A DNA stretch of 64,000 bases, from contig SAXG01000001.1 of NCBI GenBank assembly GCA_012932865.1, positions 2,221,693 through 2,285,692 of the forward strand, given 5' to 3'. Positions 50,274-61,921 of this stretch are shown here, in pieces. The notes beneath the pieces are model-generated. The model was not told the origin of the DNA. It worked only from the letters and a program-made list of their open reading frames with translations, and searched no databases. The translations under genes and the position numbers were made by a program. This stretch comes from Amylostereum areolatum. Lineage: Eukaryota; Basidiomycota; Agaricomycetes; Russulales; Stereaceae. The stretch's first letter is position 1, and every line of letters starts with the position of its first letter.

Positions 50274-50759
50274 ACGGAGCCATTGTTACAAGGATTGCGT
50301 CGCTCGCATGGACATGGCTGCTTATGACTCGTCGCTCTCCATCCTCGATCGCATTCGCAGTGTACGGAATTCTAAGCAATACGGCAGTTAACAATAACAC
50401 ACTCTCCGAGGCGTATACATAAATAAGAACGATAAAGATCATCCGCAAAACGACAGATATCCGGTTAGGCAGACAGTGTGCGTTGTCCGTGGTGAAATAT
50501 GCGCATAGGCTTGGAACGTACACACTCCAGACTTCGACCCTTCCTTACCGGCCACGGTTTCTGATGCCGGTCAGTGTCGCCGTTCCTCGAATGGATTCTC
50601 GACGTATTCCAGCTCGTCGTCATCGTCATCGTCGTGCGGGGGTCCACGGTTGCTTGTGTTGGTGTCGAGGAGGGACACGGGACGCTTGGGCAGGAGACCG
50701 ACTTTGCCTGCGCATACAGCTGGTCAAGGTCATGCGCATCAAGGATAATATAATGATGA

Positions 50760-52109
50760 CTAACTTGGGTCAATGGGGGGAGGGCCCGCCGTGGTGCTGG
50801 GCGGGGGTGGTGTGTCTACCATAGTCGCGTCAACGGCGACCTCGTAGGGGCCAAATTCGAGAGACGCACCTCTGGGCGTAGGGTCGTTCACGAAGTCGTG
50901 CCCCGCCACCCCCGGTGCCGTGGACGGAGCAGTAGGAGCTTGTCTTTGGCTGGGATCCACGCGGGGCGCGTAAAAGGCTTGCTGGGCATGACGGTCGAGC
51001 CCGGGCTGTGGAGCGCCATACGGCGCGCCCCAAGCAGGCTGTGTGCCCTCGGAGCTTCCGCTCTGGCCTTGGGTTCTTCGAACGCATGTATTAGACAGAC
51101 GGTGCTATGGAGGCCAGTGTGCGACTAACCTTGATTGGTCGAACTCCTGCACCTTCGCCTTGACCTTGGACATGAGCGAGCTGAACGTGCGTTTGCCGGC
51201 TGCATACAACCACAGGATCAACATTGAGTATGCGAGACATGAGGGAAACAAAGGCTGAAACGCTAGCGAGGACGCACATTCTGCGATTTTGCTGAATTGA
51301 TCGGTCACCTCCGTCATCGTATCGCGCGGGGGCGACGCCTGACCCCGAGCCCTGTCCTGCTCCTGTTGCGCCGACCTCGGCTGCCACGCCTCGCCAGTCG
51401 CACTGCGCCTGCCGCCGAGAAAAGCGTTCCTCCTTCCTCCAGCATCAGCTGCCTTGCGAACTGCTCGTCCAGATCCGTCTGAGACTGCCGTTGGATCACA
51501 GTCAGCGATCACGATCAGGGTTGAACACATGGAAGGAGATTGAAACGGTGGGAGGTGGGGGATGATATGAGGACGTTTACGCACGGCAGCGGCGGGCTGT
51601 TCGGGTACGGCGGTGGAGATGTGCTCCGGGTCACTCATCCCGAGCAGGGTATCGACCGCCCGGTCTTGATCTCCGCCCACGCTCTCGAGCACAGACACCC
51701 TGAGCGCCGAGCGAGTGTGAGCTCAAGCGCAACGATATCGACAAGGAGACGACATTACAAGAGGCTGGCATCGAAGTCGGGGAAGATCGCGTGCAATTCG
51801 GCGATCTGGGGATGAGAGAACTCATCCGAGACTGGGGCCTGGGCAACCGCGCCGGGAGTGGGATCGGCCGCGGTTGCAGTGGCACTGGGGTGGGAAGCGG
51901 TATCTTCAGGACGATCAGGGAGAGTGGGAGTTCCCTCTGCTTGAGCGACTGAGGGCGGCCGTTGGGGGTGGGGAAGACTGCGCGGGTGAGAGCGCGGAAG
52001 GGGAGGTCGTGGGTGGGCTCGTCGAGGACGACGTAGGCGGCGACGGTGGAGTCGAGATGTCGTCGTCTGAGACGCTGTAGCCTTGTTGAGCGGGTACCGT
52101 TGAAGCCAT
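50760..52109 (-). CDS. CUE-domain ubiquitin-binding protein (Cue5-like)
   Basis: Exons 52109..52033, 51977..51759, 51699..51585, 51478..51278, 51199..51130 and 51075..50760; about 331 residues. The CUE domain reads IAELHAIFPDFDASLLVSVLESVGGDQDRAVDTLLGM, with the FP and LL positions that contact ubiquitin. After it come DEQFARQLMLEE, a coiled basic part and FSSLMSKVKAKVQEFDQ, as in Cue5 relatives; the tail is Pro-rich. Cue5 is an autophagy receptor for ubiquitinated aggregates in yeast, inferred here. Exon 4 is two bases too long: +1 steps are needed near the GGAGGA at 51430-51445 and again before AWQPRSAQQ. The first intron donor (GTCGTC) is weak; without it a +1 step would be needed instead. 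Confidence 0.75.
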
Positions 52110-52619
52110 GGCTAACGTCGAGGAAAGAGGTTGGGAGGCGAAGGTGATGGTCTGTTGTAAACTTGTACGCTGCGCAAGCGTAAGCACAGATCCTCTCATC
52201 TCAAACACCGGCCTTTGCCGCGATGGAAAGCCGTCTCCCTCGTCCGACCTTGTCACCAAGTTTTGTTCCAGTTGTACTTGGCTAGATATTCGTTCTCTTC
52301 TCTCCTCTCTGTCAAGCGCACCAAGTAGAGCGAAAAATGGAGGTCAGCAGGAGATAACTGCATCGGTACGTGGAGTGTGTTGTCATTCGCCTCGCCATGA
52401 AGCATCTCATGTCTCACAAGGACTGCAGCAATCCAGGCTTGTCGGGCAGGACAGCCATCACACCCTCTCATCTGGATTTGAATGCTCTTACAGTGGCCGC
52501 AGTCAAGACCTGGATTCTGGTGGAGGGGTGGGAGCAGCGGTGGATATAAGACCTATAACCCGTGGCAGGCCATCGACGACGTCGTGACATCATCCCTTCA
52601 TCATCCCAAACTCGCCGTC

Positions 52620-52627
52620 TATATAAA
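52620..52627 (+). promoter_or_regulatory. candidate TATA box
   Basis: tatataaa, 42 bp before the chosen ATG (52669) of the next gene and 9 bp before an alternative in-frame ATG at 52636, which argues for the downstream start. Confidence 0.4.
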
Positions 52628-52668
52628 CCCAGCGCATGCCTTCGACTCCCCCAGTCAAAACCTTCACC

Positions 52669-53512
52669 ATGTCGCAACACGACAAACTCGATCCATACGT
52701 CGCCAACGCTGAGAATAACGATGTCACTCCTCAGCAGAAGATCACTGGTGCGCATTCACATCATCGTTCACCTTTGAGTGTCGAACGAGCCCCTCTGCAG
52801 ATCTCCATGCCATCCTCAAGGCAGCGCAGACGGGCATGCTCACTAGCCGCGCTGCCGACGGAAGCCTTCATTCCCGTGCTATGACACCATCTACTCGTAT
52901 GTCTCCACCGTCTGCCACGACTGGCCAAGTCGCTAACGGTACCCACTACTTGCAGCCTTCACGGACACCCAGGTCAACCTCGTCTTCATCGCGAACAACG
53001 CATCATACAAGTTTGACGAACTCGCCAACGACCCCCATGTCAACGTTAGCTTCTTCGACCGCGCCTCCACCAACTGGGCGAGTTTCGCCGGCACCGCCAA
53101 GGTCATCACCGACAAGAACATCATCAAGCAGCATTGGAATTCCACGTACGTCCACCGTTTCGTTAACCCGTGGTCGTCTTACTCTCCGGCTCATTCTGGG
53201 GGGTAGTGTTTCAGGCGTTCTTTGGTGACCTCGGCGACGGCGTGCACAAGGGCAACGCGGATGACCCCCGCGTGTCTGCTATCGAGGTCGTCCCTGATCA
53301 AGTTCCATTATTGGATTGCGACCAGTGGCAAGATCGGCCGTACCACGCAGATTGCTCTCGGTGCCGTGACGGGCAAAGTATCTGCCCCGGGCGAGTTGAG
53401 GACCATCACCAAGGCCGAGGTAGGTATCCTTCCTCCCAGTCAGTTGTAATCGAGTGTCCCAACCGTCCATATCTAGATCCAACTGACACAAGGCTTACAA
53501 TCTAAGCCATGA
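52669..53512 (+). CDS. pyridoxamine 5'-phosphate oxidase-fold protein (general stress protein 26-like)
   Basis: Five exons: 52669..52747, 52801..52896, 52956..53149, 53215..53419 and 53477..53512; about 202 residues. The split-barrel flavin-binding fold is seen in MLTSRAADGSLHSRAMTP, VNLVFIANNASYKFDEL, VNVSFFDRASTNWASFAGTAKV and FFGDLGDGVHKGNADDPRVSAIEV, then GELRTITKAEIQLTQGL. Such proteins bind FMN or related cofactors; fungal members are uncharacterised stress proteins. Two problems: exon 4 has one extra base at CC (53305-53306), which must be single to give VHYWIAT; and the strong donor GTACGT at 53146 is out of phase, so the weaker GTCCAC at 53150 was used. A TATA-like box precedes the start. 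Confidence 0.82.
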
Positions 53513-54003
53513 ACGTGAGCGTCGAACGACCTTGTATCTGCCAATGTAAAGTACGAACCGTTGTGGCGCAACATGTAGCCTTAGCCATGTACAGTGTCGT
53601 ATCATGCTGAATTCTATGGATGGAATCCCTGAGTATGTATCACATATTGTCCATCGTGCGTCACCGACACGACCAGCCGATCGTTTATGCACTCGGAGCA
53701 GCTACTCGATCCAGCAAGTAAATAGGAGTTATAGCTTGCATGGAGAGAAATCGCGGTCATGTGACTAATGAAGTCCCAAGGACGGTGATACTGTTGTAGA
53801 ACGACTACATATCTAGTATCTTCCATATAAGATCAGCAACGGAGAACAAGGAACTCGCCAGTCGTACGCAGCTCTATGAGTATTTCCAGATAGAGCACTG
53901 ATTTTCAATTGTCCTCTCAGTGCGGTGACGCCTATAGGACCGATTAGAGCGCTGAGCCTGATACAGCACGAGAAGGACGGGTACATTTGAAGGGATACAG
54001 TGT
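53513..54003. other. convergent 3' region
   Basis: Between the tail-to-tail ends of the flavin-fold gene and the alpha-galactosidase. Nothing recognisable. Confidence 0.45.
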
Positions 54004-56015
54004 CTACGTTGGCCGAATACTCCTCCAGTAAGTGACAAATGCTGTTATGCCGGGGTAACCAGAACCGCTGCCGTATCGTGCAGCGTCGAGCGTGACGCTC
54101 CAGCTCCCATTGAAGCTCCCCAGATCATTGCCCGCCCACATATCGTGCAGAGCGAAGCTCCCCGACCCAAGGCCTGGGAACGTCCGCAAACGCGACGTCG
54201 AACGTCGTCGTCGCGTCATTCGTGTTGACGACGAAGACGTGCGTGCCCTTCGCCGACGCGCCGGAATAGAACTGGGGCGGGCTCGCGGTCGAGGAGCCAA
54301 AGGGCGTCGCGGGGGCACCGACAGTCGTGTCCTGCGAAAACGCGAGGAGCTCCGCGTTGGTGACTATCGCCACCTGGTCTGCCGATAGTCGTGAGAGCTG
54401 CCAGCAGAACATACTCGTCAGATACTACTTCTGACGAAACCAAAAGGAGGAAAGCGCACGTCCGTCCCGAGCAAAATCGGGCTCTTCATGAACGCCCACA
54501 CGGCGAAATGCGTGCGCTCTTCCTCGGGCGTGAAGTCTCCGTTCCCGATCTCCATCATGTCCATGTCGTTGTGCGCGTAGAAGTCGACCGAAGAGAGGTG
54601 CGCGACGTTGTTGGTCATGATGGAGGTGATGTAGGACCAGGTTGCGCCTGCGTCGCCGGACATGCGCCAGGAGTGACCCTGTGGTAGGAAGTGTGGGGGA
54701 TGGGTAGGAAAATGACAGCAGGTGGGACTCACGACGCGCGCACCCCAGTCCCAGACGTTGGCTGCTCCCCATATGCATAGGTTAAATTGAACGGGGTTGG
54801 AACTTTCGGCCAGTTGGGCTCTGTTGGTGGACACGACACGAATATGGTTATTCACGGCTGCGACTCGTCGCCCGGTTCATCGGCACGCACCCCATCTGTC
54901 GATAGCGGATTGCCGAGTTGGAGTTGCTACATAAGAAAGGGCGAGGGTCGTCAGGCCGGTATAGAAACCCTCGAAAGCTTTTACTCACTACCAATCATTG
55001 TCCTGCGGCGTCTGGGGATTCGCCTGAGATCAGCGAGCATCTAAAGGAGGTCAGCTGAGCCAAGATGACCTACACCGCTGTCGGACCAATTGGCCGGAAC
55101 ATTGCAGTTATCTGTGCTCTGTGAATCTCTCTTTCTTTCAGGTTGGATGTCAAGTTGGATGTACCATATTTCACGTCTGGGCTCCCCGAGGTATTCGTAT
55201 CAGCAAGGCAGATATCCAGCATAGACGGTGAGATACTCACAGTCTACGCCCCATTCATCCCACGCTGCAGCGTCAATTGCTTCATATCCCAAAGACCCCG
55301 GGAAATTGGAGCAGGTGGCCGTTCCAGCGTCGCTGTCTAGTATTCCACCCAGTTCTTCCAAGATGAAAGGTGGGGACGCTCACCTGTATATTCCGACCTT
55401 AAGTCCCAGCTCGTGCACCTGCGTCGCGAGGCCTTGGATGCCGTCTGGGAACTTAGCAGGGTCAGGAACCTGCCGTTGCGTAGTATTGTCGCGAGTAGCC
55501 AGCATCCAGCAGTCCTATCGCCGGCTTTAGATGTTGTGGTGCACGATTGAAAAAGGGAGAAAACAGTCGCGCACGTCGATGTTAACATATTCGTAGCCGA
55601 CGTCCTTGAGCCCGAGATCGATGAACGACTGGGCGGCTGCGAGAACTTTGTCCGAAGAGATTGCTGCATGTTTGAAGAACCCGCCGATGACCATTAGTAC
55701 TAGGTGATGTGAGGTTGCACGAAACAACGCACAACATCCATAGGCATTCCATCCGTTCCATCTGTGAGGCCGTAAGAGGTGTGCACAGGCTACAGAGTCG
55801 GGAACATCTTACCCGAGAGCAGGGAGTTGCCCGACAACCTTGGACGGTGGTGTGGTTGGCGCGGTGGCCGGAAGACCTGTGAGCGATGCCGCAGCCGCGG
55901 CGACGGTGGGTGACGTAGAGGCAGTCACCCCGGCATCTCCGGGTCCTCGAGCAGGTATCGCGAAAACGGTTCGCGAGGCAAAGGCTAGCAGAATAAGCCT
56001 GAAGTAGATCACCAT
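54004..56015 (-). CDS. secreted GH27 alpha-galactosidase, possibly inactive
   Basis: Eleven exons: 56015..55813, 55761..55733, 55663..55575, 55514..55384, 55332..55241, 55111..55074, 55023..54989, 54926..54891, 54820..54733, 54678..54460 and 54397..54004; about 450 residues. A signal peptide ([16 protein letters not shown]) and Thr/Ala-rich linker precede the GH27 barrel: [76 protein letters not shown] and the acid/base region [13 protein letters not shown]. The C-terminal beta domain follows. The LKYD strand carrying the catalytic nucleophile, expected between WGVDY and NCNVPANW, is absent from any frame across 55111..55241. A +1 break lies in GGG at 54176..54178. Family reaction: hydrolysis of terminal alpha-galactosides. 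Confidence 0.85.
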
Positions 56016-56803
56016 GACGCGCACTATGAAGGCTCAGAGCAAGCAAGGAATCGCGGGGTCATGATATCCGGGAGGTGAAGTATATAAACGCGCCGCAACG
56101 AAGGAGAAATATCGGTGAATCGGGGGGGAAAAGACAAGAGGTCCCTTTGTGAGGTCTGGTGTTTCATTCGGGATGACTGGCAAACACGACGGCGCGGGCG
56201 GGAACGTCAGAGGGTGGGTATAAAGACGCGATGCCACGAGACGAACAATGTCCGAAATGCATAACCTCTGGAATTCCTCGGGGGGTATATGCTTCAAAAG
56301 AAAGGTATCCAATTACGTCAGAGGTAATGTGAGACGAGCACCGTAAGGCTAAATGGGGGTTGGATGTGGACCATTGGTAGAAAGCTTGAAACGGTTGTAT
56401 CGCTAATGATTGAGTGAAAGGTGCGAGGGCAGATCCACCCGGTTATGCGATAAGTACCCCGGAGGACCAGCTTTGGCGCGTTGAGGCAGAGCCCTGCTAC
56501 CGTCACTGCGTCTGTAGAGTATCCTATTGACGGGTTGACGATAGAACGCGGCGAAGGAAGTGAATTCGAGATGACATACTGTTACACCCCAGGGATCCCA
56601 GGCAGAGCAAAACCAACCTCTAGCGCAGGAGACGCGAGAAGCACCGTATGGAGTGCGGACCAGGCATCGTCGTGAGGCCCATGATAGCTTGAAGGGACGT
56701 TATCCCACTCGTTTTCCAAAATCTACATTATCGTCAGTCAGACCTGCGCATACCAACATTCTGAATAGACTCACAGGGTGCAAACCGTTCGGCGGTGCTT
56801 TGG
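56016..56803. other. upstream region of alpha-galactosidase
   Basis: A TATA-like patch (tatataaac read on the plus strand) lies near 56080. Open frames here are short and without domains. Confidence 0.4.
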
Positions 56804-57190
56804 TTAGAGTGTATTGACATCGATGCTATGCACATCTGATGATTTGGGGCAGACGATAAATAGGAAGTCAGGTTTTGGCCATGGGTGAGAAAAGGGGATA
56901 TCATTTTGGTGGACTTCGATCGTGATCCTCCGGTCGTGCGCCATGGCACGGCACACGCCCTTGAACGTCTCTTCTGAACGCACACTAAAACAAAAACCAC
57001 GCATGACTTTAGGAAGAATACATAGCATATAAGCCATATAACTGAGTGGTTCGTACATGGCGTGCGAGATCTGGTCTAGAGAGGTCCCGTAGCGCCAGAG
57101 GAAATAGACGCACCTGTCCGCATACCCTCTCTCGAAATCAGGTCGAAACTCCCGAGGATGACTTGACACTTGCGACATCGTTGTAGGCAT
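56804..57190 (-). CDS. unknown small protein or gene fragment
   Basis: Open from ATG 57190 to TAA 56804. A likely 129-nt intron (57113..56985, GTGCGT...TTTTAG) joins 57190..57114 to 56984..56804 in phase and gives 85 residues; unspliced it is 128. The product has REFRPDFERGYAD followed by SEETFKGVCRAMAHDRRITIEV and KPDFLFIVCPKSSD. Upstream of the ATG the frame stays open and coding-like back to a TAA at about 57298, so an earlier exon may be missing. Family not recognised; possibly a truncated larger gene. Confidence 0.4.
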   Translation of the reverse strand: MPTTMSQVSSHPREFRPDFERGYADRCVYFLWRYGTSLDQISHAMYEPLSYMAYMLCILPKVMRGFCFSVRSEETFKGVCRAMAHDRRITIEVHQNDIPFSHPWPKPDFLFIVCPKSSDVHSIDVNTL

Positions 57191-57973
57191 TAAAATATGG
57201 GGATTAGGGGGTTGAACGTGAGTGGCTATACTTGTAGTATCCGCAAAAAGAGTGTCATCTGAGTCGGTATGTGGAGAAGTCTCGGGGTTGGTCGAAGCTT
57301 AAAGATCCGCCATGGGAATCGTCCTGAACATGAACATTGAATTCAATCGATTGGGCGGAAAGAGATAATTGGGTAATGCTATTGTAAGCGGAGGAAGGAC
57401 GTGGGGGACAGATGGTGGAGGTGGTGGCGAGTCGGAAGAGACGGTCGCGCGGCGAGTCCGAGTCATTATGCATTATCCTACATACACACGCATCACAACC
57501 TGCATGTTCCAAGGCCTTCCCTCTCACCTTCATATGGCAGCAGAGATTGGTCAGGACAACCGGAAAATCCGAATCTTGAAGTCACTGTCCGAGTACTTAG
57601 TACATGCAGCGATACGAACGGGAAATGAATAATTTATTCAACTCCTCGGGTTTATACAGAAATGCTACACGGAAGAAAACGACGGTAGACACAGAAGGGA
57701 GAATACGAAACACGATACGGTAATAGTGCTGTTGCGGACAATACTGCGAGGAAACGCGAAACAGTATCTAGAGTCCGACTTCAGGCGGGGTCTGGCGAGA
57801 CGCGAGGAGAAGAGAGGCGGGGAGGCGGGACGGAGGGCGGACACATACGCTGCGAGCACGAATCCTCAGGGGGTAGAGAGACCAACAGAAGAAACATCAC
57901 TTTCACCTTCGGGAGTACTTACACCACGGGGATCTACGGGCGGGGGCACGGCACGAGCATCGGTGACGGGACT

Positions 57974-58503
57974 TCACGGACAGGGCTCCAGGAGTTGGGA
58001 GAAGGTGGCTCTTAGATGGGTTTCTTCCTGAAAGTGAAGGGTTAACAGGGTCGCACACTGGGCGGAGGGAAGCGCGCGTACCTGCTCGTCCTTTTTTTCC
58101 CGCCGTCCTTCCACTTCCACTTCCACAAGCGCTCGGGGACAGGAGAGGGTGATAAGTTGGATATCCAAGGGCGCGCCGTAAGGCGAGGGGAGGTGGCGTA
58201 CAACAAGCGAAGCTTGTCGCGCACCACCCCGATCTGGGACTCGAGGGGTCAGATCGACTCGTATATGAGGAGACTGAAAACCGTACCAGGGATGCATGGC
58301 AAGACTCGGAGGCAGTGGTAGTCCCAAGGCGTCCCCGAGCGAAATCCACATTCCGTGTTTTTCATGGTTAGTTCCGAGCATACCTGGAAAGTGTCGTTAG
58401 TCGAAGATGGCGAAAGTTATAATGAGGCGCTCACCAATGGCCCCTTCGGTCCCAGTGGTGGGTAGTCCAGGAGCGCCGCACGTCGTCCAAGTCGATGCCC
58501 ATA
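57974..58503 (-). CDS. unknown protein, three exons, frame uncertain
   Basis: Exons 58503..58435, 58383..58082 and 58027..57974. Exons 2 and 3 are clean (canonical GTACGC donor, TTTCAG acceptor) and encode MLGTNHEKHGMWISLGDALGLPL, HPWYGF, a beta-rich stretch (ASLVVRHLPSPYGAPLDIQLITLSC) and an acidic-basic helix, ending SQLLEPCP. In exon 1 the ATG frame (MGIDLDDVRR) must change to the frame reading LLDYPPLGPKGPIG to splice in phase; that is one base missing or two extra around 58466-58476. About 140 residues. No family recognised. It lies just downstream of the orphan gene ending at 58840. Confidence 0.45.
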
Positions 58504-58839
58504 TGTGCCGTACCCAGTATCACCCCACGGCGCGTTCCGCCATCTGGATCAGATCTGCGCAGCTGCGGCCAAAGGAAAGAGTGAGTGTGCAGGTGTGGTA
58601 GTGCCGAGGTCCGGGGGACGGGTGGTCGGGTGTGGTACTGTCAAATAATCGCGTCAGAACGGGAACACGGACGAAGAAGCGAAAGACGCACCGGAAGAAA
58701 CCCTGCCTCGGGCGATGCCAGCCAGTGGACATCAAACCAAGTACAGTACAGTAATCTAACGAAACCGAAACCGAAACACGCCGAAACCGGGAAACCTCAA
58801 CACCAACACGCGAACGTGTACACTCTCTCCATCTCTCAC

Positions 58840-60433
58840 TCAGAGACTCCCACCGAACAGGCTCAACAGCCCAAGGCCGTGGAGCGCCACCGATGTCGCG
58901 TCGAGGAAGCCAAGGACGGGGGACACGATGTCCTGGATGACGACCTGCATGGGCGAAGGACACCGGCTGCTGGACCTCGACGCTGACCATGTCGCTCTCG
59001 ACAATCTCCGGGGAGCCGATGTTCATGACGATGAGGACGGAAGATGACTCTGACGACGTGGACTCGTCGTCACTGTCGGGCGCGATGGCGGCTGGTTCTT
59101 CTTCGTCTTCCGCGTCCTCGAACAGTGCCTCGAACTCCTCCTCGGATAGCTTTCCCTCGTACGGGTCCTCGAACTGGACGGCGTTGAGAACGGGGCAGTC
59201 GCGATTGATCTCGCGCCGGAGGTATGGACCCTTGAGGGGCCAGACGTCAGGCGGCGGCGGGCGATACGGGAGCTTGTGGGCAGGGGCGCTGTCGGAGGGA
59301 GTACGGGATGCACCAGGGGTCCGCATGGGAGGGATTGTCCTTCGCCTTCTTGAGGGCTGCGTCGAAGTCGTATCCGTTCCGTCTGACAATGCGGTCCGCC
59401 TCCTGGCGGCACCGCTCCTCTTGGCGCCTATCCCTCCGCTCGGCCCTCGTCTGGAGAGTTCAGTCAGTTTAGAATGAGGAGATACATATTCGGATGCACG
59501 AACCTCTCTGCGTACGCTCTCCGGCCCGCTCTCCAGAACAGGCGAGATGACCGCCTCGTTGTCAACCTGCAAGGGAAAGGTCAGCATGGGATGCTGGTCA
59601 GAAAAGAGGTAGACGTACTTTCTCGAAGCCCGTTCCGGCCGCCATGTCGCTGTCTTCCCAGATCTCGGGGCAAGGCGAAGCCTGGTAAGGAGAAAGAGGG
59701 TTAGTGGATGCGGAGGTGCAATTCATTCAGGACTCACCATTGCGACGTCGACATCCACGCTATCGTCCACCTCCATGGGCTGGTACGCCTGGTAGTAGTT
59801 CTGAACCTGCTGTGCAGTGGGTCAGCGAGGAGCGGAGAGCACACCGCGGTGTACTCACCATGGGGATGTCGGCCTCGAGGGCGATCGCCGGGGTCTGGTC
59901 CACGATGCAGGAAGGTCGGCGGCGAACGACGACGCAAGTCGGGAGAGTTCCGCTTCTTCCAGACGGCGCAAGTCTTGAGACGACAGACGGAGACCCGGCG
60001 CCTGACGTGGGCGGGCTGCTCCTTGAGTTCGGCGGGGGACTTCAGGCAAGACAGGTCGGGGTGGCCGCGGTCGTCGAAGGCGCAGATCGCACGCTTCCTC
60101 TTGCACATCGGGCTGGCGTCGTGGTATGCTTCGGAGGCCTCTCCAGTGGGAGTATGCGCGCACCATGGGTGCGGCGAGAGGCCTTGCTTGAGCCAGGAGC
60201 GCACGGTACTCGGCGGGCGTGAGCACTCCGGTGGACGGGTCGATGGGGCTGCTGCCGTCCGGATGGGCGATAACCTGGAAGTCGAAGTTGAAGCTGGACG
60301 CGAGGACGGGGCATTCGCGGGGAAAGAACACCCTGAGGCCGGGGACGACGGGGAAGGGCGCGAAGGGGACCAGCGGCGGGTGCACCACGGCGGGAGCCTT
60401 GAAGGTGAGGAAGGGGGTGATGATGAAGGGCAT
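58840..60433 (-). CDS. unknown multi-exon protein with Cys-rich centre and acidic C-half
   Basis: Exons 60433..59859, 59809..59738, 59681..59619, 59566..59504 and 59450..58840; about 459 residues. The start MPFIITPFLTFKAPAV leads to a Pro-rich part, a Cys/Lys/Arg centre (SPMCKRKRAICAFDDRGHPDLSC, VCRLKTCAVWKKR) that could bind metal, a helical basic part (TRAERRDRRQEERCRQEADRI), a PLKGPYLRREINRDCPVL segment, a strongly acidic run and a hydrophobic end (VLGFLDATSVALHGLGLLSLFGG). Four +1 steps are needed, near 60140-60200, 59948-59960, 59295-59300 and 58946-58953; exon lengths agree with exactly two extra bases in exon 1 and two in exon 5. It looks like a lineage-specific gene; no function is proposed. 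Confidence 0.55.
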
Positions 60434-61103
60434 GGTTGGGTGGGGTGGGTGGTGTATGAAGTGAAGAGGGGATGGTATCGCCAGGATACTCGGATGGGTA
60501 GGGAGAATTGGTGAGGGGCAGAGAGGGCGGGCGGGCAGCTTATATATGAATCCCGCCAGGCTGCTTTTATATGAATCCTGGCGGTGGAATGCATCTTGGG
60601 GGCAATCAACACAGTGGACCGTGGGTAACCAACAGAGCGCGTCAAAATCACGAGCACGCGTTGGCAGCCATCTGAGAGGGCATTGGAATGCGTCTGCATG
60701 TCGGCGATGGCGGTGACGATCGAGGCAGCCGCACTTGCGCCGCGTCCCGCCCGATCGACAGGGAGATCATCGAATTTCCTGTAGGAATAAGGTAAAATCT
60801 TTGTTAGTGGGGACGTACGTTCGTTTGTTGCGGCTCCTCGCTGAGGGATTATGACAGGCGGGGGACAGTCGAGACATAAGAAAGTCAGAGACAAAGGTGT
60901 CGTATAGAACATGAGTGTAATCGTTTATGTATGCAGAAAATACGGATTGGAAGTAGCAAAGCGGGGGAAAGTCAGTGCGACGACCAGCTGGTCATGGACC
61001 TATGATAACGGTCGCGCGAGCCTCGAGGCTCGCGATCTTCGCTGGTATGTTTGTCGCTATTTGGCAACAGCCTGTACCATTACGTAATACAAAACGTCTA
61101 TGA
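60434..61103. other. upstream region of the orphan gene
   Basis: Holds two TATATGAATCC-like copies at about 60541 and 60568 and an 8-bp inverted repeat (ccgccagg/cctggcgg) at 60553-60584, 120-150 bp before the ATG. No gene seen. Confidence 0.4.
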
Positions 61104-61382
61104 TACTGTACCATTTAAATCGGTTCGCCAGTCACGGGTCACAGAGAGGCCAAAATTGGCGAAATTTTTCTGATGTCATGTGTCATGAAGGTCACCGGCG
61201 AAACCATTTGTTGAACCCCGATGATGTCACCATTAGAAATGGCCGTTCACGGCCGCCCGGCGCGCTTGGCCCGGCGAAAATTTATTGTTGTCACGCTCAT
61301 GCACATGGTTTGGCGGATGGAAATTTTCGCCAGGCCTGTCACGGTCACAACAGGGTGGCGAACCGATTTAAATGGTACAGTA
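61104..61382. mobile_element. 279-bp TA-flanked MITE
   Basis: Perfect 27-nt terminal inverted repeats at 61104..61130 and 61356..61382, including the presumed TA duplication; each reads TACTGTACCATTTAAATCGG plus seven more bases inward. Subterminal inverted segments (GTCACGGGTCAC..., AAATTTTCGCCAG) follow. No coding capacity. The TA and CTGTACC end point to the Tc1/mariner group, distinct in sequence from the elements at 39.8-44.1 kb. Confidence 0.9.
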
Positions 61383-61921
61383 CTCAGCCTGAGCAGCCTT
61401 GAGCATCAAATATCATTGGTGGTAAAGGAGCGGGTCGCCCAATCAATTGTACTGACATAGCATGTGCGCCGACTTAAATCGATGGCCTGCGCACTCTCTC
61501 ATAATGCCATGGAGACACCAAAATGACCTGTATTGCTTATTAAGCCTTTTGTGTACAACGACGGAGACAGCGACACAACAGACAAAAAGGACTGGAACGA
61601 TGTGCGCAAAGTATGCGTGTGCGACTCAAAGCGACGGAGATGACGATAGCAAGGGTGCAGCGATGCACCGGATTTGACCGAGCACAATGCTCGTCGCTGA
61701 CATCACTGTTGCCGTCGCTTTATTTAACATGTAGATAACAACATGTTCAAAAGACCTGAATGCAGGAGTACTTATTGTATCGATTAGATGGCTACTAGGT
61801 AAGCTATAATGCATGATGCAGTGCGACAGCGCAAAACAAGAAAACATTGGAAAGGCAGAGCAAAAAGTAGGACAGCAACGGCTTGTAAGTCGGAGCGCCG
61901 GGAAGTTAGACTTCTGATCAG
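61383..61921. other. intergenic region
   Basis: Between the MITE and the stop of the AlkB-like gene. Nothing recognisable. Confidence 0.45.

Noticed and set aside
51915..52109. A +1 break in the N-terminal exon of the CUE protein
   Set aside because: A 55-nt intron (52032..51978) restores the frame without any indel, so it was not counted among the breaks.
57974..58349. Minus-strand frame 57903..58349 as a different gene
   Set aside because: It is a shadow of the three-exon gene at 57974..58503, whose splice sites are canonical.
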